Assembly (NCBI GenBank): GCA_963700185.1 | Contig: CAVOWP010000010.1 | Coordinates: 1-64,000, forward strand | DNA: 64,000 nucleotides | Source: AP-15 sp963700185 | GTDB taxonomy: Bacteria; Pseudomonadota; Alphaproteobacteria; ATCC43930; CGMCC-115725 | Direction of reading: 5' to 3' | Shown: piece after piece, positions 8,161-17,614 of the stretch | How positions within the stretch are numbered: position 1 is the stretch's first letter | How the letters are laid out: the number at the start of each line of letters is the position of its first letter | Translations under genes and position numbers: made by a program | Notes under the pieces: generated by a model | Told to the model about the DNA's origin: nothing | Seen by the model: only the letters and a program-made list of their open reading frames with translations | Database searches by the model: none

Positions 8161-9588
8161 TCAGAAGAAGTAAGCAGCCCACACGCCGACGAAGTCGGTG
8201 TTTTTCCCACCGGCGGCTTTGAGGAAGCCGGCCGTCTGGAAGTGCACGTACACGGCGTTGATGTTGAGATGGGGGGTCGCCTGCCATTCGGCGTGGAGGT
8301 TGGACTGCGCGCCGAGAAAACGCTTGTTGTTGGCGGAGCCCAGCACGACCGGAATGCCGGGTGGCGTGTAGAAAGCGTCGAGCGTGCTGTAACGCCACAG
8401 AACGTCCACCCCGGCCGTCACGGCAAAGTTGAACGTCGGCTGGATGGTCACTGAGGGATAAACGTCGATGAAGTTGGTCGGCCAGTTGATCGATGCCTCG
8501 GTGAAGTAGGCGTTTTTCGGGAACAGCGGATCGAAGGATTTGAGCGGCCCGCTCGCGCCGCCGCCGCTTGCGGCATCTGCCTGCAACCCGAGCCGCGGCT
8601 GTCCCCAGAATTGTTGGAGCGTGTAGCCGGTGTTGGAAGCCAACGTCCATGCCCGGATGTCGCGAGATCCGAACTCGCCGAATTGAAAGACGCCCTCCGT
8701 GTCGTATTCCCACGCTCCCGTCGCGCCCCAAAGGCGCGTCCCCAACGACTGACGCGTCTCGCCGGCGGTGCTCGTATTGAAGGTCACGTTCTGACGATCG
8801 ATCCCGAGATAGTAGAGGTCGACCTGGAGGCCGGGAACGGCGCGGACCGGCATTACGCCATAGAGACCCCAAAAGCTCGTCCCCCGATCGAAGTGAGCAC
8901 CGAAGTAGCCGAACCCGGGGTAGAAGCCCGGCACAGGAACGACAGGCTTGGTCACGAAAGCGTCGAGTCTGAGATCGGGCGATTCATAGAAGGCGCGCCC
9001 GCCGTCCCAACTCTGCCTGATATTCGGGCCCTCTCGCACATCGATAAACCGGCCCACGCCAAACTCCAATTCCTGTCGCCCGCCTCGGAAGGTGAGGCTC
9101 GAATCCCGACCCACCGATGTCTTCAGGTCGGTAAATCCCTGCTGCAGATCAATTTGATCGACGTCGGTCCCGGGCGACAGGCTCGCCGATGTCACGTTGT
9201 GGTTGCTGAACTGGATGAATGTTCGAAAGCGGTCGCCGATATGCAGGTCGCCCTCGAACAGCAGGCGATGCAGATCGTAAGTCGTGGTCGTCCGGGGCGT
9301 CAGGCCGAAGAGCGGGGTGCTGAAGTGCTCGACGCGCTCGCGATCCTCGCCGCCGAAATTGATGTAGCTCCCCGGCGGAAGGTCGTCGAGCGGAATGAAC
9401 TTGAGCGGCGACCAGAAGTCGTTCGGCCAGTAGGGACTATTCTGGTCGCTTGGAACGTCATCGTACCGTAGGAAATGATAGGGCGTCGGCGGCGGATTCC
9501 GAAGCACCTGAGCTGCCGCGGGTGACGCGGAAAGCCCGAGCAGTGCCAGCGCGGCGGTCGCGCTCGCAACCTCACGGCGCCAGGACAA
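8161..9588 (-). CDS. Alginate-export-family outer membrane beta-barrel protein
   Basis: Signal peptide (REVASATAALALLGLSASPAAAQ) followed by a roughly 450-residue barrel that ends in a typical aromatic C-terminus (FVGVWAAYFF). Family features are GSYINFGGEDRERVEHFS, TYDLHRLLFEGDLHIGDRFR, LTFRGGRQELEFGVGRFIDV and GPNIRQSWDGGRAFYE, as in the Alginate_exp family; many members are not alginate-specific. I place the start at a TTG at 9588, just before the signal peptide. The frame is open further upstream to 9714, but that part lies inside the quinone oxidoreductase gene. With this start the two genes overlap by 17 bases, suggesting translational coupling. Confidence 0.75.
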   Translation of the reverse strand: MSWRREVASATAALALLGLSASPAAAQVLRNPPPTPYHFLRYDDVPSDQNSPYWPNDFWSPLKFIPLDDLPPGSYINFGGEDRERVEHFSTPLFGLTPRTTTTYDLHRLLFEGDLHIGDRFRTFIQFSNHNVTSASLSPGTDVDQIDLQQGFTDLKTSVGRDSSLTFRGGRQELEFGVGRFIDVREGPNIRQSWDGGRAFYESPDLRLDAFVTKPVVPVPGFYPGFGYFGAHFDRGTSFWGLYGVMPVRAVPGLQVDLYYLGIDRQNVTFNTSTAGETRQSLGTRLWGATGAWEYDTEGVFQFGEFGSRDIRAWTLASNTGYTLQQFWGQPRLGLQADAASGGGASGPLKSFDPLFPKNAYFTEASINWPTNFIDVYPSVTIQPTFNFAVTAGVDVLWRYSTLDAFYTPPGIPVVLGSANNKRFLGAQSNLHAEWQATPHLNINAVYVHFQTAGFLKAAGGKNTDFVGVWAAYFF

Positions 9589-10543
9589 GCCGGCCCCTCG
9601 CTTCGCCTCGGGCGACCTGCTCGTAGGCGGTTCGTCCCTCGGAGAGGGGTATGATGCGGTCGATCTTGGGCGCCTTGAATGTGCCCTGCTCGAACACCGG
9701 CGTGAGCGCCTCAAGCAACGCCCCCGAGGCTACGGCATCGCGATGTCGGGTGTCGACGCCGAACAGACGGCTCTCGTTGTGGTAGAAGTCGAGAAGGTCG
9801 AAGCTGACGCGGCGGTCTCCCACCGAGGTAATTTCGAGCTGGCGGCCGCCATGGGCCAAGGACTTCAGCGCCGGCTCGAAGAGGGGGCCGCCCACAGTGT
9901 CGAACACGACCTGTGCCCCGCGGCCGTTCGTGGCGCGACGAAGGACGGCTTCGAGAGGCTCATCGCCGAGCACGAAGAACTCGTCGATGGCGCCCGCCGC
10001 CGGCGAATCATCGGGGAGCTTTCGTTGATCCACGCCGATGACGCGAGCTCCGCGCCATTTCCCGATCTGCGCCACCGCGCCGCCGACCCCACCGCCCGCG
10101 CCGGTCACCAGCAACGTCTCTCGCGAAGCGAGCTGCGCGTACTCGACAACGCCGAGCCAGGCGGCGAGATAGGCGACGCCGATCGCCGCCGCCTGCTCCA
10201 ACGACAGCGCTTCGGGTTTGCGCCGAAGGCTCGCGACCGGTACGGCCAAGAACTCTGCATGACTGCCGTCGATCGAGTAGCCGATATCGCCACCGGTTCC
10301 CCACACTTCGGCGCCGATCCACTCGGCCGGCCCTTGAACGACTGTGCCGGCATAGTCGCGCCCGGGCACGCGCGGCAGTGTCGTGCCCACCATCTTACCC
10401 TCGACGTTCCTGACGTCGCTGGGGCTGATCGCGCCGGCCGCGACCTTGACGATCGCGGTCTTGGAATCAGGCTTGGGATCCGGCAGCTCGAGCAGGCGCA
10501 GGTTCGAGACCGGACCGAATTCGGCGAATTGCAGAGCGCGCAT
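9572..10543 (-). CDS. Zinc-independent quinone oxidoreductase (MDR superfamily)
   Basis: A 323-residue NADPH-dependent medium-chain reductase of the quinone oxidoreductase type. The GroES-like part has ALQFAEFGPVSNLRLLELP and VPGRDYAGTVV. The Rossmann part has LVTGAGGGVGGAVAQIGK and VVFDTVGGPLFEPALKSLA. Catalytic-zinc cysteines are absent, as expected for this branch. I chose the ATG at 10543 because GGAG lies seven bases upstream; the frame is open to 10627 but that extension has no ribosome site. It sits between the amidohydrolase and the porin in a minus-strand cluster. Confidence 0.8.
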   Translation of the reverse strand: MRALQFAEFGPVSNLRLLELPDPKPDSKTAIVKVAAGAISPSDVRNVEGKMVGTTLPRVPGRDYAGTVVQGPAEWIGAEVWGTGGDIGYSIDGSHAEFLAVPVASLRRKPEALSLEQAAAIGVAYLAAWLGVVEYAQLASRETLLVTGAGGGVGGAVAQIGKWRGARVIGVDQRKLPDDSPAAGAIDEFFVLGDEPLEAVLRRATNGRGAQVVFDTVGGPLFEPALKSLAHGGRQLEITSVGDRRVSFDLLDFYHNESRLFGVDTRHRDAVASGALLEALTPVFEQGTFKAPKIDRIIPLSEGRTAYEQVARGEARGRLVLAP

Positions 10544-10623
10544 GGTCATGCTCCATAGGAACCTCGCGGAAAACTGCCTAAGTCGATTGTACGCGAAGAT
10601 GCTCCCCCGCGAGCGGCCCCCCC

Positions 10624-12515
10624 TCACACGGCCCAGCAGGAACAGCCGAGCGCACCCCAGAAACCTTTGAGATCCGAGATCGGGAGCTTGCTCGACCAGG
10701 CCGCAGCGTGGTCGTGGCCGTGGGCGCCGCAGCTATTGGTGCAGCCGCAGCTTATGGCCGCCTTGCGCCGGAACCCGGGTGCGCCGGCGCCGTCCGGATC
10801 GCCCCAGGCGGCATAGCCGCCGAACTGGCGCACCGGCGACCAGTCGGGCATGGCAGGCGGCGGAGACGTGTCGTCGAGATGCGCAAAGTCCCCGGCGCCG
10901 TAGACGACCTTGCCGCCGACAACGGTAAGGTCGGACGTCGTATCCGCGATTTCGTCACCGGCGCAGGCAAAGAAATCCCGATCGGGGACAATCAGATCGG
11001 CGAGCTGCCCGACGTGAATCTGGCCCTTTTTGCCCTCCTCGTTGGAGAACCAGGTTACCTTTTCTGTCCACATGCGCAGTGCGGTTTCGCGGTCGAGACA
11101 GTTGCGCTGCGGATAGATCCTGAGGCCGCCGACCGTCCGCCCGGTGACGAGCCAGGCAAGCGAGACCCAGGGATTGTAGGAGGCGACGCGCGTCGCGTCG
11201 GTGCCGGCCGAGACCTTGACGCCCTTCTCCAGCATCCGCGCCACTGGCGGCGTCGCCTCCGCGGCGCCGCTACCGTATCGCTCGACGAAATATTCGCCCT
11301 GATAGGCCATGCGGTGCTGCACCGCGATGCCGCCGCCCAGCGCCGCGATCCGATCGATCGATCGGTCCGAGATCGTCTCGGCGTGATCGAAGAACCAGTT
11401 CAGCCCTTCGAGCGGAACGTCGTAAGCCACTCTCTCGAAGGCGTCGAGCGCGCGCGAGATCGTCTCGTCATAGGTCGCGTGCAGCCGCCACGGCCAACGG
11501 TTCTCGGCCAGAATGCGCACCACCGCCTCGAGCTCGCCCTCCATTTCCGGCGGCATGTCGGGGCGCGGCTGGCGGAAATCCTCGAAGTCGGCGGCGGAGT
11601 AGACCAGCATCTCGCCGGCGCCGTTGTGGCGGAAATAGTCGTCGCCCTGCTTGTATTTCGAGGTCCTCGTCCAGTTGAGGAAATCCTCCTTCTCGCCCTT
11701 CGATGTCTGGGTGAAGCAGTTGTAGGCGAGGCGGATCGTCAGCTGGCCATCGTCGGACAGCTTCTGGATGACGGCATAGTCCTCCGGATAGTTCTGGAAG
11801 CCGCCCCCGGCGTCGATCGCGCCGGTGACGCCGAGCCGGTTCAGCTCGCGCATGAAATGCCGCGTCGAGTTCACCTGATACTCGAAGGGCAGCTTTGGCC
11901 CCTTGGCGAGCGTCGCATAGAGGATGCCGGCGTTGGGCTTGGCGAGGAGCAGTCCGGTCGGGTTGCCGCTCGCGTCGCGGACGATCTCGCCGGCCGGCGG
12001 GTTCGGCGTGGCCTTGCCGTACCCGACGGCGCGCAGCGCAGCGCCGTTGAGCATCGCCCGGTCGTAAACGTGGAGCAGGAAGACGGGCGTGTCGGGAGCG
12101 ACGGCATTGAGCTCGTCGATGGTCGGCAGCCGCTTCTCGGCGAATTGATGCTCGGTGAGCCGCCGACCACCCGCACCCATTGCGGCGGCGGGGTGATCGC
12201 CACCTGCCGCTTGAACATGCTCATGGCGTCGGCGAGCGAGCGTACGCCGTCCCAACGTAATTCCATATTGTAGTTCAAGCCGCCGCGGATGATGTGGAGA
12301 TGATTATCGATCAGCCCCGGCAGCGCGCTGCGGCCCTTCAGGTCAATCAGGCGCGTGTTCGCGCCGGCAAGAGGTATGACCTCGGCATCTGTTCCCACGG
12401 CCGAGAACTTGCCGTCCTTGATCGCCGCGGCGCTGGCCGTCGGATTGGAGCGTTCCAATGTCGTGAAGCGGCCGTTGTGCAGGATGACGTCAGGAGAAGT
12501 GGTCTGTGGGTTCAT
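10624..12515 (-). pseudogene. YtcJ-type amidohydrolase (amidohydrolase family 3), one frameshift
   Basis: Metal-dependent hydrolase of amidohydrolase family 3. The N-terminus reads DVILHNGRFTTLERSNP and has the HxH metal motif GLIDNHLHIIRGG. Near 12153 one base appears lost in VRVVGG; the rest then continues normally: TEHQFAEKRLPTIDELN, GVTGAIDAGGGFQNYPEDY, LHATYDETISRALDAFE, WFFDHAETISD, SAGTDATRVASYNPW, GQLADLIVPDRDFF. The C-terminus is unusual in being Cys/His-rich (CGCTNSCGAHGHDH). The ATG at 12515 has GGAGG seven bases upstream and overlaps the XapX stop as ATGA, a sign of coupled translation. Substrate unknown. Confidence 0.75.
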
Positions 12516-12799
12516 AAGAGTGCCTCCGGTACTTTGGCCGCTGCGGTCTCGGCCTGGTCGGACTGCTCGCCGGGGAGCATTCCAAAGATATGCGCCGTGC
12601 AGTTTGACTGTCGCCAAGCGACATGGAAGGCCGAGCCCGCCAGCATGTGCTTGCCGACAGGGATAATCTGCTCGCCGACGAGCATGCCCGCCAAGCCGAC
12701 GAGCGCGACAAGCGGCGGAGCTGGCGAGCGGACGTTCAGCAGGCAGTAGATCACGCCAACCAGAATGCCCACGCCGAGCGATATCAGGTAAATCTTCAC
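12512..12799 (-). CDS. XapX domain protein (DUF1427)
   Basis: A 95-residue protein with two membrane helices, KIYLISLGVGILVGVIYCLL and PLVALVGLAGMLVGEQIIP, separated by the NVRSPAPP loop that marks XapX/DUF1427 proteins. The function of this family is not known to me. The start is GTG at 12799 with GGAG eight bases upstream; the frame is open to 12850 but without support. Its stop overlaps the amidohydrolase start as ATGA. Genes for a YcaC-like isochorismatase, XapX and a YtcJ-type hydrolase side by side suggest one functional unit. Confidence 0.75.
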   Translation of the reverse strand: MKIYLISLGVGILVGVIYCLLNVRSPAPPLVALVGLAGMLVGEQIIPVGKHMLAGSAFHVAWRQSNCTAHIFGMLPGEQSDQAETAAAKVPEALL

Positions 12800-12903
12800 T
12801 GGCTCGTCTCCATAGCGGACAGGACAGGTGGCAATGGCCGGCCAGCGCACAGCGGAATGGCATGCCGCCGGCCGACCACCACCGAGAGTAGATTGATTAG
12901 CGC

Positions 12904-13575
12904 TTACCGATCAGCTGGATAGGAGTGCCCTTCAGAAGCGCCGAACATCGTCTTGGCGTAGATGACTCCAAGGCCGTAAGCGCCACCGAACTTCTTCGCA
13001 ATGCCCATGGTCAGTTCGTAGGTCTCGGTACGGGCCCAGTCGCGCTGCAGCTCGAGGAGATACTGCACGGCGCTCATCGGCTGGGCCCCTGCCTGGACCA
13101 TACGGTCCATCGCGCGGTCATGCGCCTCGGTCGAGACGTCGCCGCAGGCGTCAGCGACGACGCAGACCTCAAAGCCCTGATCGAGCGCCGACAGCGCGGG
13201 CCCGACGATGCAGACACTGGTCCAGAGGCTGGCGAGGACCACGCGATTCTTGCCGATCGCATTGACCTGCTTGATGACCGTAGCATCTTCCCACGTGTTC
13301 ATCGACGTGCGGTCGATCAGAGCCTGGCCGGGGAGGGCGTCCATGATCTCACTGAACATCGGACCGGAGAAGGTCTTTTCCGCGACGGTCGTCAGGATGG
13401 TCGGCACGCGGAAGCCGGCCGCCGCTGACGCAACGAGGCCAGCGTTGTTGCGAAGCAGAACAGCGTCGATCGACTTCGTCGCGAAGGCCATCTGCGACTG
13501 AAAGTCGATCATTATCAGCGTGTGGTCGGTTGGCGAGAGGAGCAGCTTTCCCGGGAGGGGCTTGGCTTCAGACAT
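12904..13575 (-). CDS. Isochorismatase-family cysteine hydrolase (YcaC-like)
   Basis: A 223-residue hydrolase of the isochorismatase superfamily. The triad regions are visible: Asp in TLIMIDFQSQMAF, Lys in TTVAEKTFSGP, and the nucleophile Cys in VVLASLWTSVCIVGPA, followed by EVCVVADACGDVSTEAHDRA. YcaC-like members act on amides or imides; the substrate here is open. The ATG at 13575 has AAAGGA eight bases upstream; the frame is open to 14022 but that extension overlaps the divergent regulator. It is the first gene of the minus-strand set and faces the regulator across about 220 bases. Confidence 0.8.
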   Translation of the reverse strand: MSEAKPLPGKLLLSPTDHTLIMIDFQSQMAFATKSIDAVLLRNNAGLVASAAAGFRVPTILTTVAEKTFSGPMFSEIMDALPGQALIDRTSMNTWEDATVIKQVNAIGKNRVVLASLWTSVCIVGPALSALDQGFEVCVVADACGDVSTEAHDRAMDRMVQAGAQPMSAVQYLLELQRDWARTETYELTMGIAKKFGGAYGLGVIYAKTMFGASEGHSYPADR

Positions 13576-13607
13576 CGTCGTTATCCTTTCCGTATGATTG
13601 CCACTGG

Positions 13608-13725
13608 GGCAGAATTCTTTTTCCAAGGTCGGCAGGCGGTCGCATCGATCGCCTCTCCGCAGAGCTAAGCAGCAACACCTGAAGAGTCCTTGGGGTCGGT
13701 CTGGATAGACCTGAAAAGTTCTGCC
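13608..13725. promoter_or_regulatory. Candidate operator: inverted repeat between divergent genes
   Basis: Two inverted arms lie between the isochorismatase start (13575) and the regulator start (13795). The left arm 13608-13630 contains GGCAGAA, a T-rich centre and AGGTC; the right arm 13708-13725 is its inverse (GACCTGAAAAGTTCTGCC). Position and symmetry suggest a binding site for the neighbouring winged-helix regulator. This is inference; no site is known for it. Confidence 0.35.
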
Positions 13726-13794
13726 CGCGCGCCAGCCGGCGCGCTGCGTGCTGGTTTTTCCTGGAGAATCTGAGGCGGCCCGCGTTAGCGATTT

Positions 13795-16716
13795 ATGGAA
13801 CATGTATCCGAAACACCGGCGAGCCTCGCGTTTGGACGTTTCCGGGTGTTGCCGCGCCGGCGCGAGCTTTTCGCCGACGCCCAGCCGAGCAAGCTCGGGG
13901 CGCGCGCTTTCGACGTGCTGATGGCGCTGATAGAGGCGCGTGGCGAGGTCGTCCTCAAAGGCGCACTGATGGCGCGCGTGTGGCCCGACCGGGTCGTCGA
14001 GGAAAACAATCTGCAATGTCATATCTCGGCGTTGCGCGCTGCCTTCGGCGCGGAGCGGGATCTGATCCGCACGGTCGCCGGACGCGGCTATCGGTTCACC
14101 GGCGAGATCCGCGAGCTGTCAGGGGGCCCGGACGAGTGCGCCGGTGCGGGAATGGCCGCGGCGCAGTCCGCAGCGGCGCTGCCGTCGACCAACTTGCCGG
14201 TGCCGGTTTCCGAGCTGATTGGCCGTGCTGCCGAGGTCGTAAGCCTCATTGGCGCTCATCGGCTGGTCTCGTTGACTGGGGCTGGCGGGATCGGCAAGAC
14301 GCAGCTCGCCCTCGCGGCCGCGCGCCAGATACTGCCGCACTTTGCCGATGGTGTGTGGCTGGCCGAGTTCTCGCCGCTCTCCGGCCCCGGCCTGGTTCCG
14401 GCTACAGTTGCCGCCGCTGTTGGGCTGGAGCTTGGTGGCGGTGAGGCTTCGGCACAACGCGTGGCGCAGGCGCTCGCCGACCGGCCGTTGTTGCTGGTGC
14501 TGGACACCTGCGAGCACGTGATGGATGCCGCCGTAGGCATGGCCGAGGCGGTGCTGCGAGCCGGCTCGGCGGTGCAGGTCATCGCCACCAGCCGCGAGCC
14601 CCTTCGGGCCGAGGGAGAGCAGATCTACTCGGTGCCGCCGCTCGCCGTACCGGCGGCGGATGCGGAGGCCGAGGACGACCCTCTACGGTACGGCGCCGTT
14701 CGGCTGTTCATCGAGAGGGCAGGGGCAGCGCAGCCGAGTTTTGCGCCGGACCGGCATATCGCAGCGTTGATCGCGACGATCTGCCGGCGGCTTGACGGCA
14801 TCCCGCTGCGATCGAGCTGGCGGCGGCGCGCGCCGCTGCAATTGGCATCGAGGAGGTTGCCGCCCGCCTCGACGATCGTTTCCAGCTGCTGACCGGCGGC
14901 CGGCGGACGGCGTTGCCGCGGCACCAGACCCTGCGGGCGACGCTCGACTGGAGCTACGAGCTACTGCCCGAGCCCGAACGCGTCGTTCTGCGCCGGTTGG
15001 GGATCTTTGCCGGCGCCTTCAGCCTGGAAGCCGCCAGCGCGGTCGCGCCGCGCGCCGAGCTCGCGCCGGCAGAAGTCGTCGACGGGCTTTCCGATCTGGT
15101 CGCGAAATCGCTCGTCGCGGTAAATGTCAACAGCATTATAGCGCGCTACCGCTTGCTCGATACGGCGCGGGCCTATGCGCTCGAAAAGCTTGCCCAAAGC
15201 GGCGAGTTGGACGCGGTCGCGCGTCGCCACGCCGAATTTTACCGAGACCTTTTCGAGCGGGCCGAAATCGAGTGGGAAACGCGGCGAACCGCCGAATGGG
15301 TAGCCGATTACGGGTGGCGTCTTGACAATTTGCGCGCGTCGCTCGGCTGGGCGTTTTCGCCGAATGGCGATTTAACAATCGGCGTGGCGGTGACTGCCGC
15401 CGCGGTGCCCCTGTGGATGCACTTGTCGCTATTGGACGAGTGTCGCAGCCGTGTCGAGCGGGCGCTGGCTGCTCTCTCAGCCGGAGCGAACCAGGATGCG
15501 CGCCGCGAGATGAAGCTGTACGCCGCTCTGGGTGCATCGCTGATATATACCAGAGGCGTTACCGGTCCTGAGATCGGCACGGCCGGGACAAAGGCCCTCG
15601 AGCTCGCCGAAACCCTTGACGATGCAGAGTATCAGTTGCGTTCGCTCTGGGGCCTGTACATTTTGATGCCTCGAGCGGTCGGTGTCGCGTCGCTCTGGCG
15701 TTAGCGGAAAGGTTCTCCAGCCTGGCCGCAAAAAGGGCTGACCCGAAGGACCGGCTTGTCGGCGATCGATTGATCGGCGCTGCCCAGCATCATCTGGGCG
15801 ACCACACCAGTGCGCGGCGCCATCTCGAGCGCGTCCTCGCTGATTGCGTGACTTCCGACTATAGGCACACCATCCGCTTTCAGCTCGATCTGCGGGTGAC
15901 GGCGCGCGTGTTTCTTGCGCGAATCCTGTGGCTGCAGGGTTTTCCGATCAGGCGATGCGCGCGGCCGGAGGCAGCATCGAGGACGCTCGCGCGGCCAATC
16001 ACGCGACATCGCTGTGTCACGCACTTGCCTTAGCGGCGTGTCCGATTGCGCTGTGGACCGGCAATCTGGCTGCGGCGGAACATCACATTGGAATGCTGCT
16101 CGACCATTCGACAAGGCATGGGCTGCCACTCTGGCATGCTTGGGGCCGCAGCTATCAGGGAGTGCTCGTCATCCACCGCGGCGATGTCATCACCGGGTTA
16201 CGGATGCTGCGCGCCGGCTTTGACGAACTCGGCGAAGCAAGGTCCGCCTTGCGGTTCCTCACGTTCCTGAGTGAGCTTGCGGAAGCTTTGGGCCGTGCCG
16301 GGCACATCGCCGACGGGCTCGCCGCGATCGAGGAGGCGCTGACATCGAGCGAGCAGACCGAAGAACGCTGGGCAATCGCCGACTTGCTGCGCATCGAGGG
16401 CGAGCTACTGCTGCTGCAGGGCGCACAAGGAGCCGAGGCGACGGCCGAGGATCATTTCCGGCAAGCGCTCGACTGGGCGCGCCGGCAAGGCGCCCTCTCC
16501 TGGGAACTGCGCGCCGCTACGAGCCTTGCCCGGCTGCTGCGCGACCAGGGCCGTTCTGCCGACGCCATGGCGCTCCTCCAGCCGGTCTACGACCGGTTCA
16601 CCGAGGGGTTCGACACGGCCGACCTCAAGGCCGCAAAAGCGCTTCTCGGCACGCTCGCAGAGCCTGCCGGCTGCGCGGACAAGCCCAGGACTAATCTAGC
16701 TCCGACGCGCCAATAG
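13795..16716 (+). pseudogene. Winged-helix / NTPase / TPR transcriptional regulator (AfsR/LuxR-like architecture), three frameshifts
   Basis: A gene of about 970 codons when three small indels are allowed. Residues 10-105 are an OmpR-type winged helix (LAFGRFRVLPRRRELF ... IRTVAGRGYRFTGEI). Next comes an NB-ARC-like NTPase with Walker A LTGAGGIGKTQLAL, Walker B LLLVLDTCEH and ATSREPLRAEGEQIY. A lost base near 14810 shifts the frame; it resumes AIELAAARAAAIG and DWSYELLPEPERVVLRRL, the usual winged domain after the NTPase. Further breaks near 15670 and 15930 separate TPR-type segments (HLGDHTSARRHLERVL; EDHFRQALDWARRQGALSWE). Such proteins sense ligands through the repeats and control adjacent operons. 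It is divergent from the isochorismatase cluster. Confidence 0.75.
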
Positions 16717-16728
16717 GGTGGCCTTATA

Positions 16729-17365
16729 TTAGCCCATTGCTTTGCGGCCGGCGCTCAGCGCGTTGGTGATCTGTGCCACATGCCTGCCCTGAAAGCGGGC
16801 GATCGCGGGCTCGTTTTCGCTCGGCTGGCGTGAGCGGTCGATCCCGGCCAAAGTCGTGGCGCCATAAGGAGTGCCGCCGCTGATTTCAGCCATATTCGTC
16901 AGCCGCGGCTCAGTGTAGGGGACGCCGACGACAATCATCCCATGGTGCAGCAAGGTGGTATGGAAACTGACGAGCGTCGTCTCCTGACCGCCGTGCTGCG
17001 ATGCCGTGCTTGCGAAGACGCTCCCGACCTTGCCGACCAGCGCACCGTTCGCCCACAACCCACCCGTTTGATCGAGGAAGTTTCGCATCTGGGCGGCCAT
17101 GTTGCCGAAGCGGGTCGGAGTGCCGAAGATGAGCGCGTCGGCGTCCGCCAACTGCGTTGGATTTGCCACCGGCACATGGGCGAAGGCCGCGCGGGCAGCA
17201 GCTGCGCCGCTCTTTTCCAATATCTCGCCGGGGACGAGTTCCGGCACCTGCCACAGGCTCACCTCGCCGGCTCCGGCTTCGCGCGCGCCTTCGGCGATCG
17301 CCTCCGCCATCCTGATAAACATGCCCATACATGCTGTAAAAGATGACCTGAACTTTCGCTGACAT
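16729..17365 (-). pseudogene. wrbA: NAD(P)H:quinone oxidoreductase WrbA, one frameshift near the N-terminus
   Basis: Flavodoxin-like WrbA reduces quinones by two electrons with FMN. The start ATG at 17365 (AAGAGG upstream) gives MSAKVQVIFYSMYGHVY with the FMN phosphate loop. One extra base near 17303 breaks the frame; it resumes RMAEAIAEGAREAGA, then DALIFGTPTRFGNMAAQM, FLDQTGGLW, the WrbA signature ASTASQHGGQETTL, and HHGMIVVGVPYT. Total length (about 211 codons) is a little over the usual 200. No partner genes are evident; it is convergent with the big regulator. Confidence 0.8.
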
Positions 17366-17453
17366 TTGAAACCTCTTGACCGAAGACCGCCGTTCGCCAC
17401 AGCTTATGGCGGGTCATCGATTTCCGAAGTAAAGCCTCGTTAAGCGTCGTAAA

Positions 17454-17591
17454 TCAGTAGCCGCCTCCATGCCCCGAACTCACGTTTGGACACTGGCCTG
17501 CGGGAGGACAGATAATGTCAATCGCATTGGCGCAGGCCGGGAGCACCAGCATAGATCCAACCAGGATCAGGCGAATGATGGTTCGCCTCAT
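17454..17591 (-). CDS. Very small exported peptide (45 aa)
   Basis: ATG at 17591 to TGA at 17454-17456. Residues 1-23 are a clear signal peptide: basic start MRRTIIR, hydrophobic core LILVGSMLVLP, and cleavage after ANA. The mature part is only about 22 residues, IDIICPPAGQCPNV followed by a Gly-rich end (SSGHGGGY), with two cysteines that could bridge. AGGGA lies about ten bases upstream of the start. It begins 23 bases after the efflux fusion-protein stop on the same strand. Function unknown; short length makes chance occurrence possible, but a complete signal peptide in the right frame argues for a gene. Confidence 0.5.
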   Translation of the reverse strand: MRRTIIRLILVGSMLVLPACANAIDIICPPAGQCPNVSSGHGGGY

Positions 17592-17614
17592 TCGATACGT
17601 TTCCCTAATGCGAA

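Noticed and set aside
8611..9471. 286-codon plus-strand frame
   Set aside because: Antisense to the beta-barrel protein, which has a signal peptide and family motifs.
10708..12273. 521-codon plus-strand open frame
   Set aside because: It is antisense to the YtcJ-type amidohydrolase, whose motifs are clear on the minus strand; the plus translation is Arg/Gly/Asp-rich with no family features.
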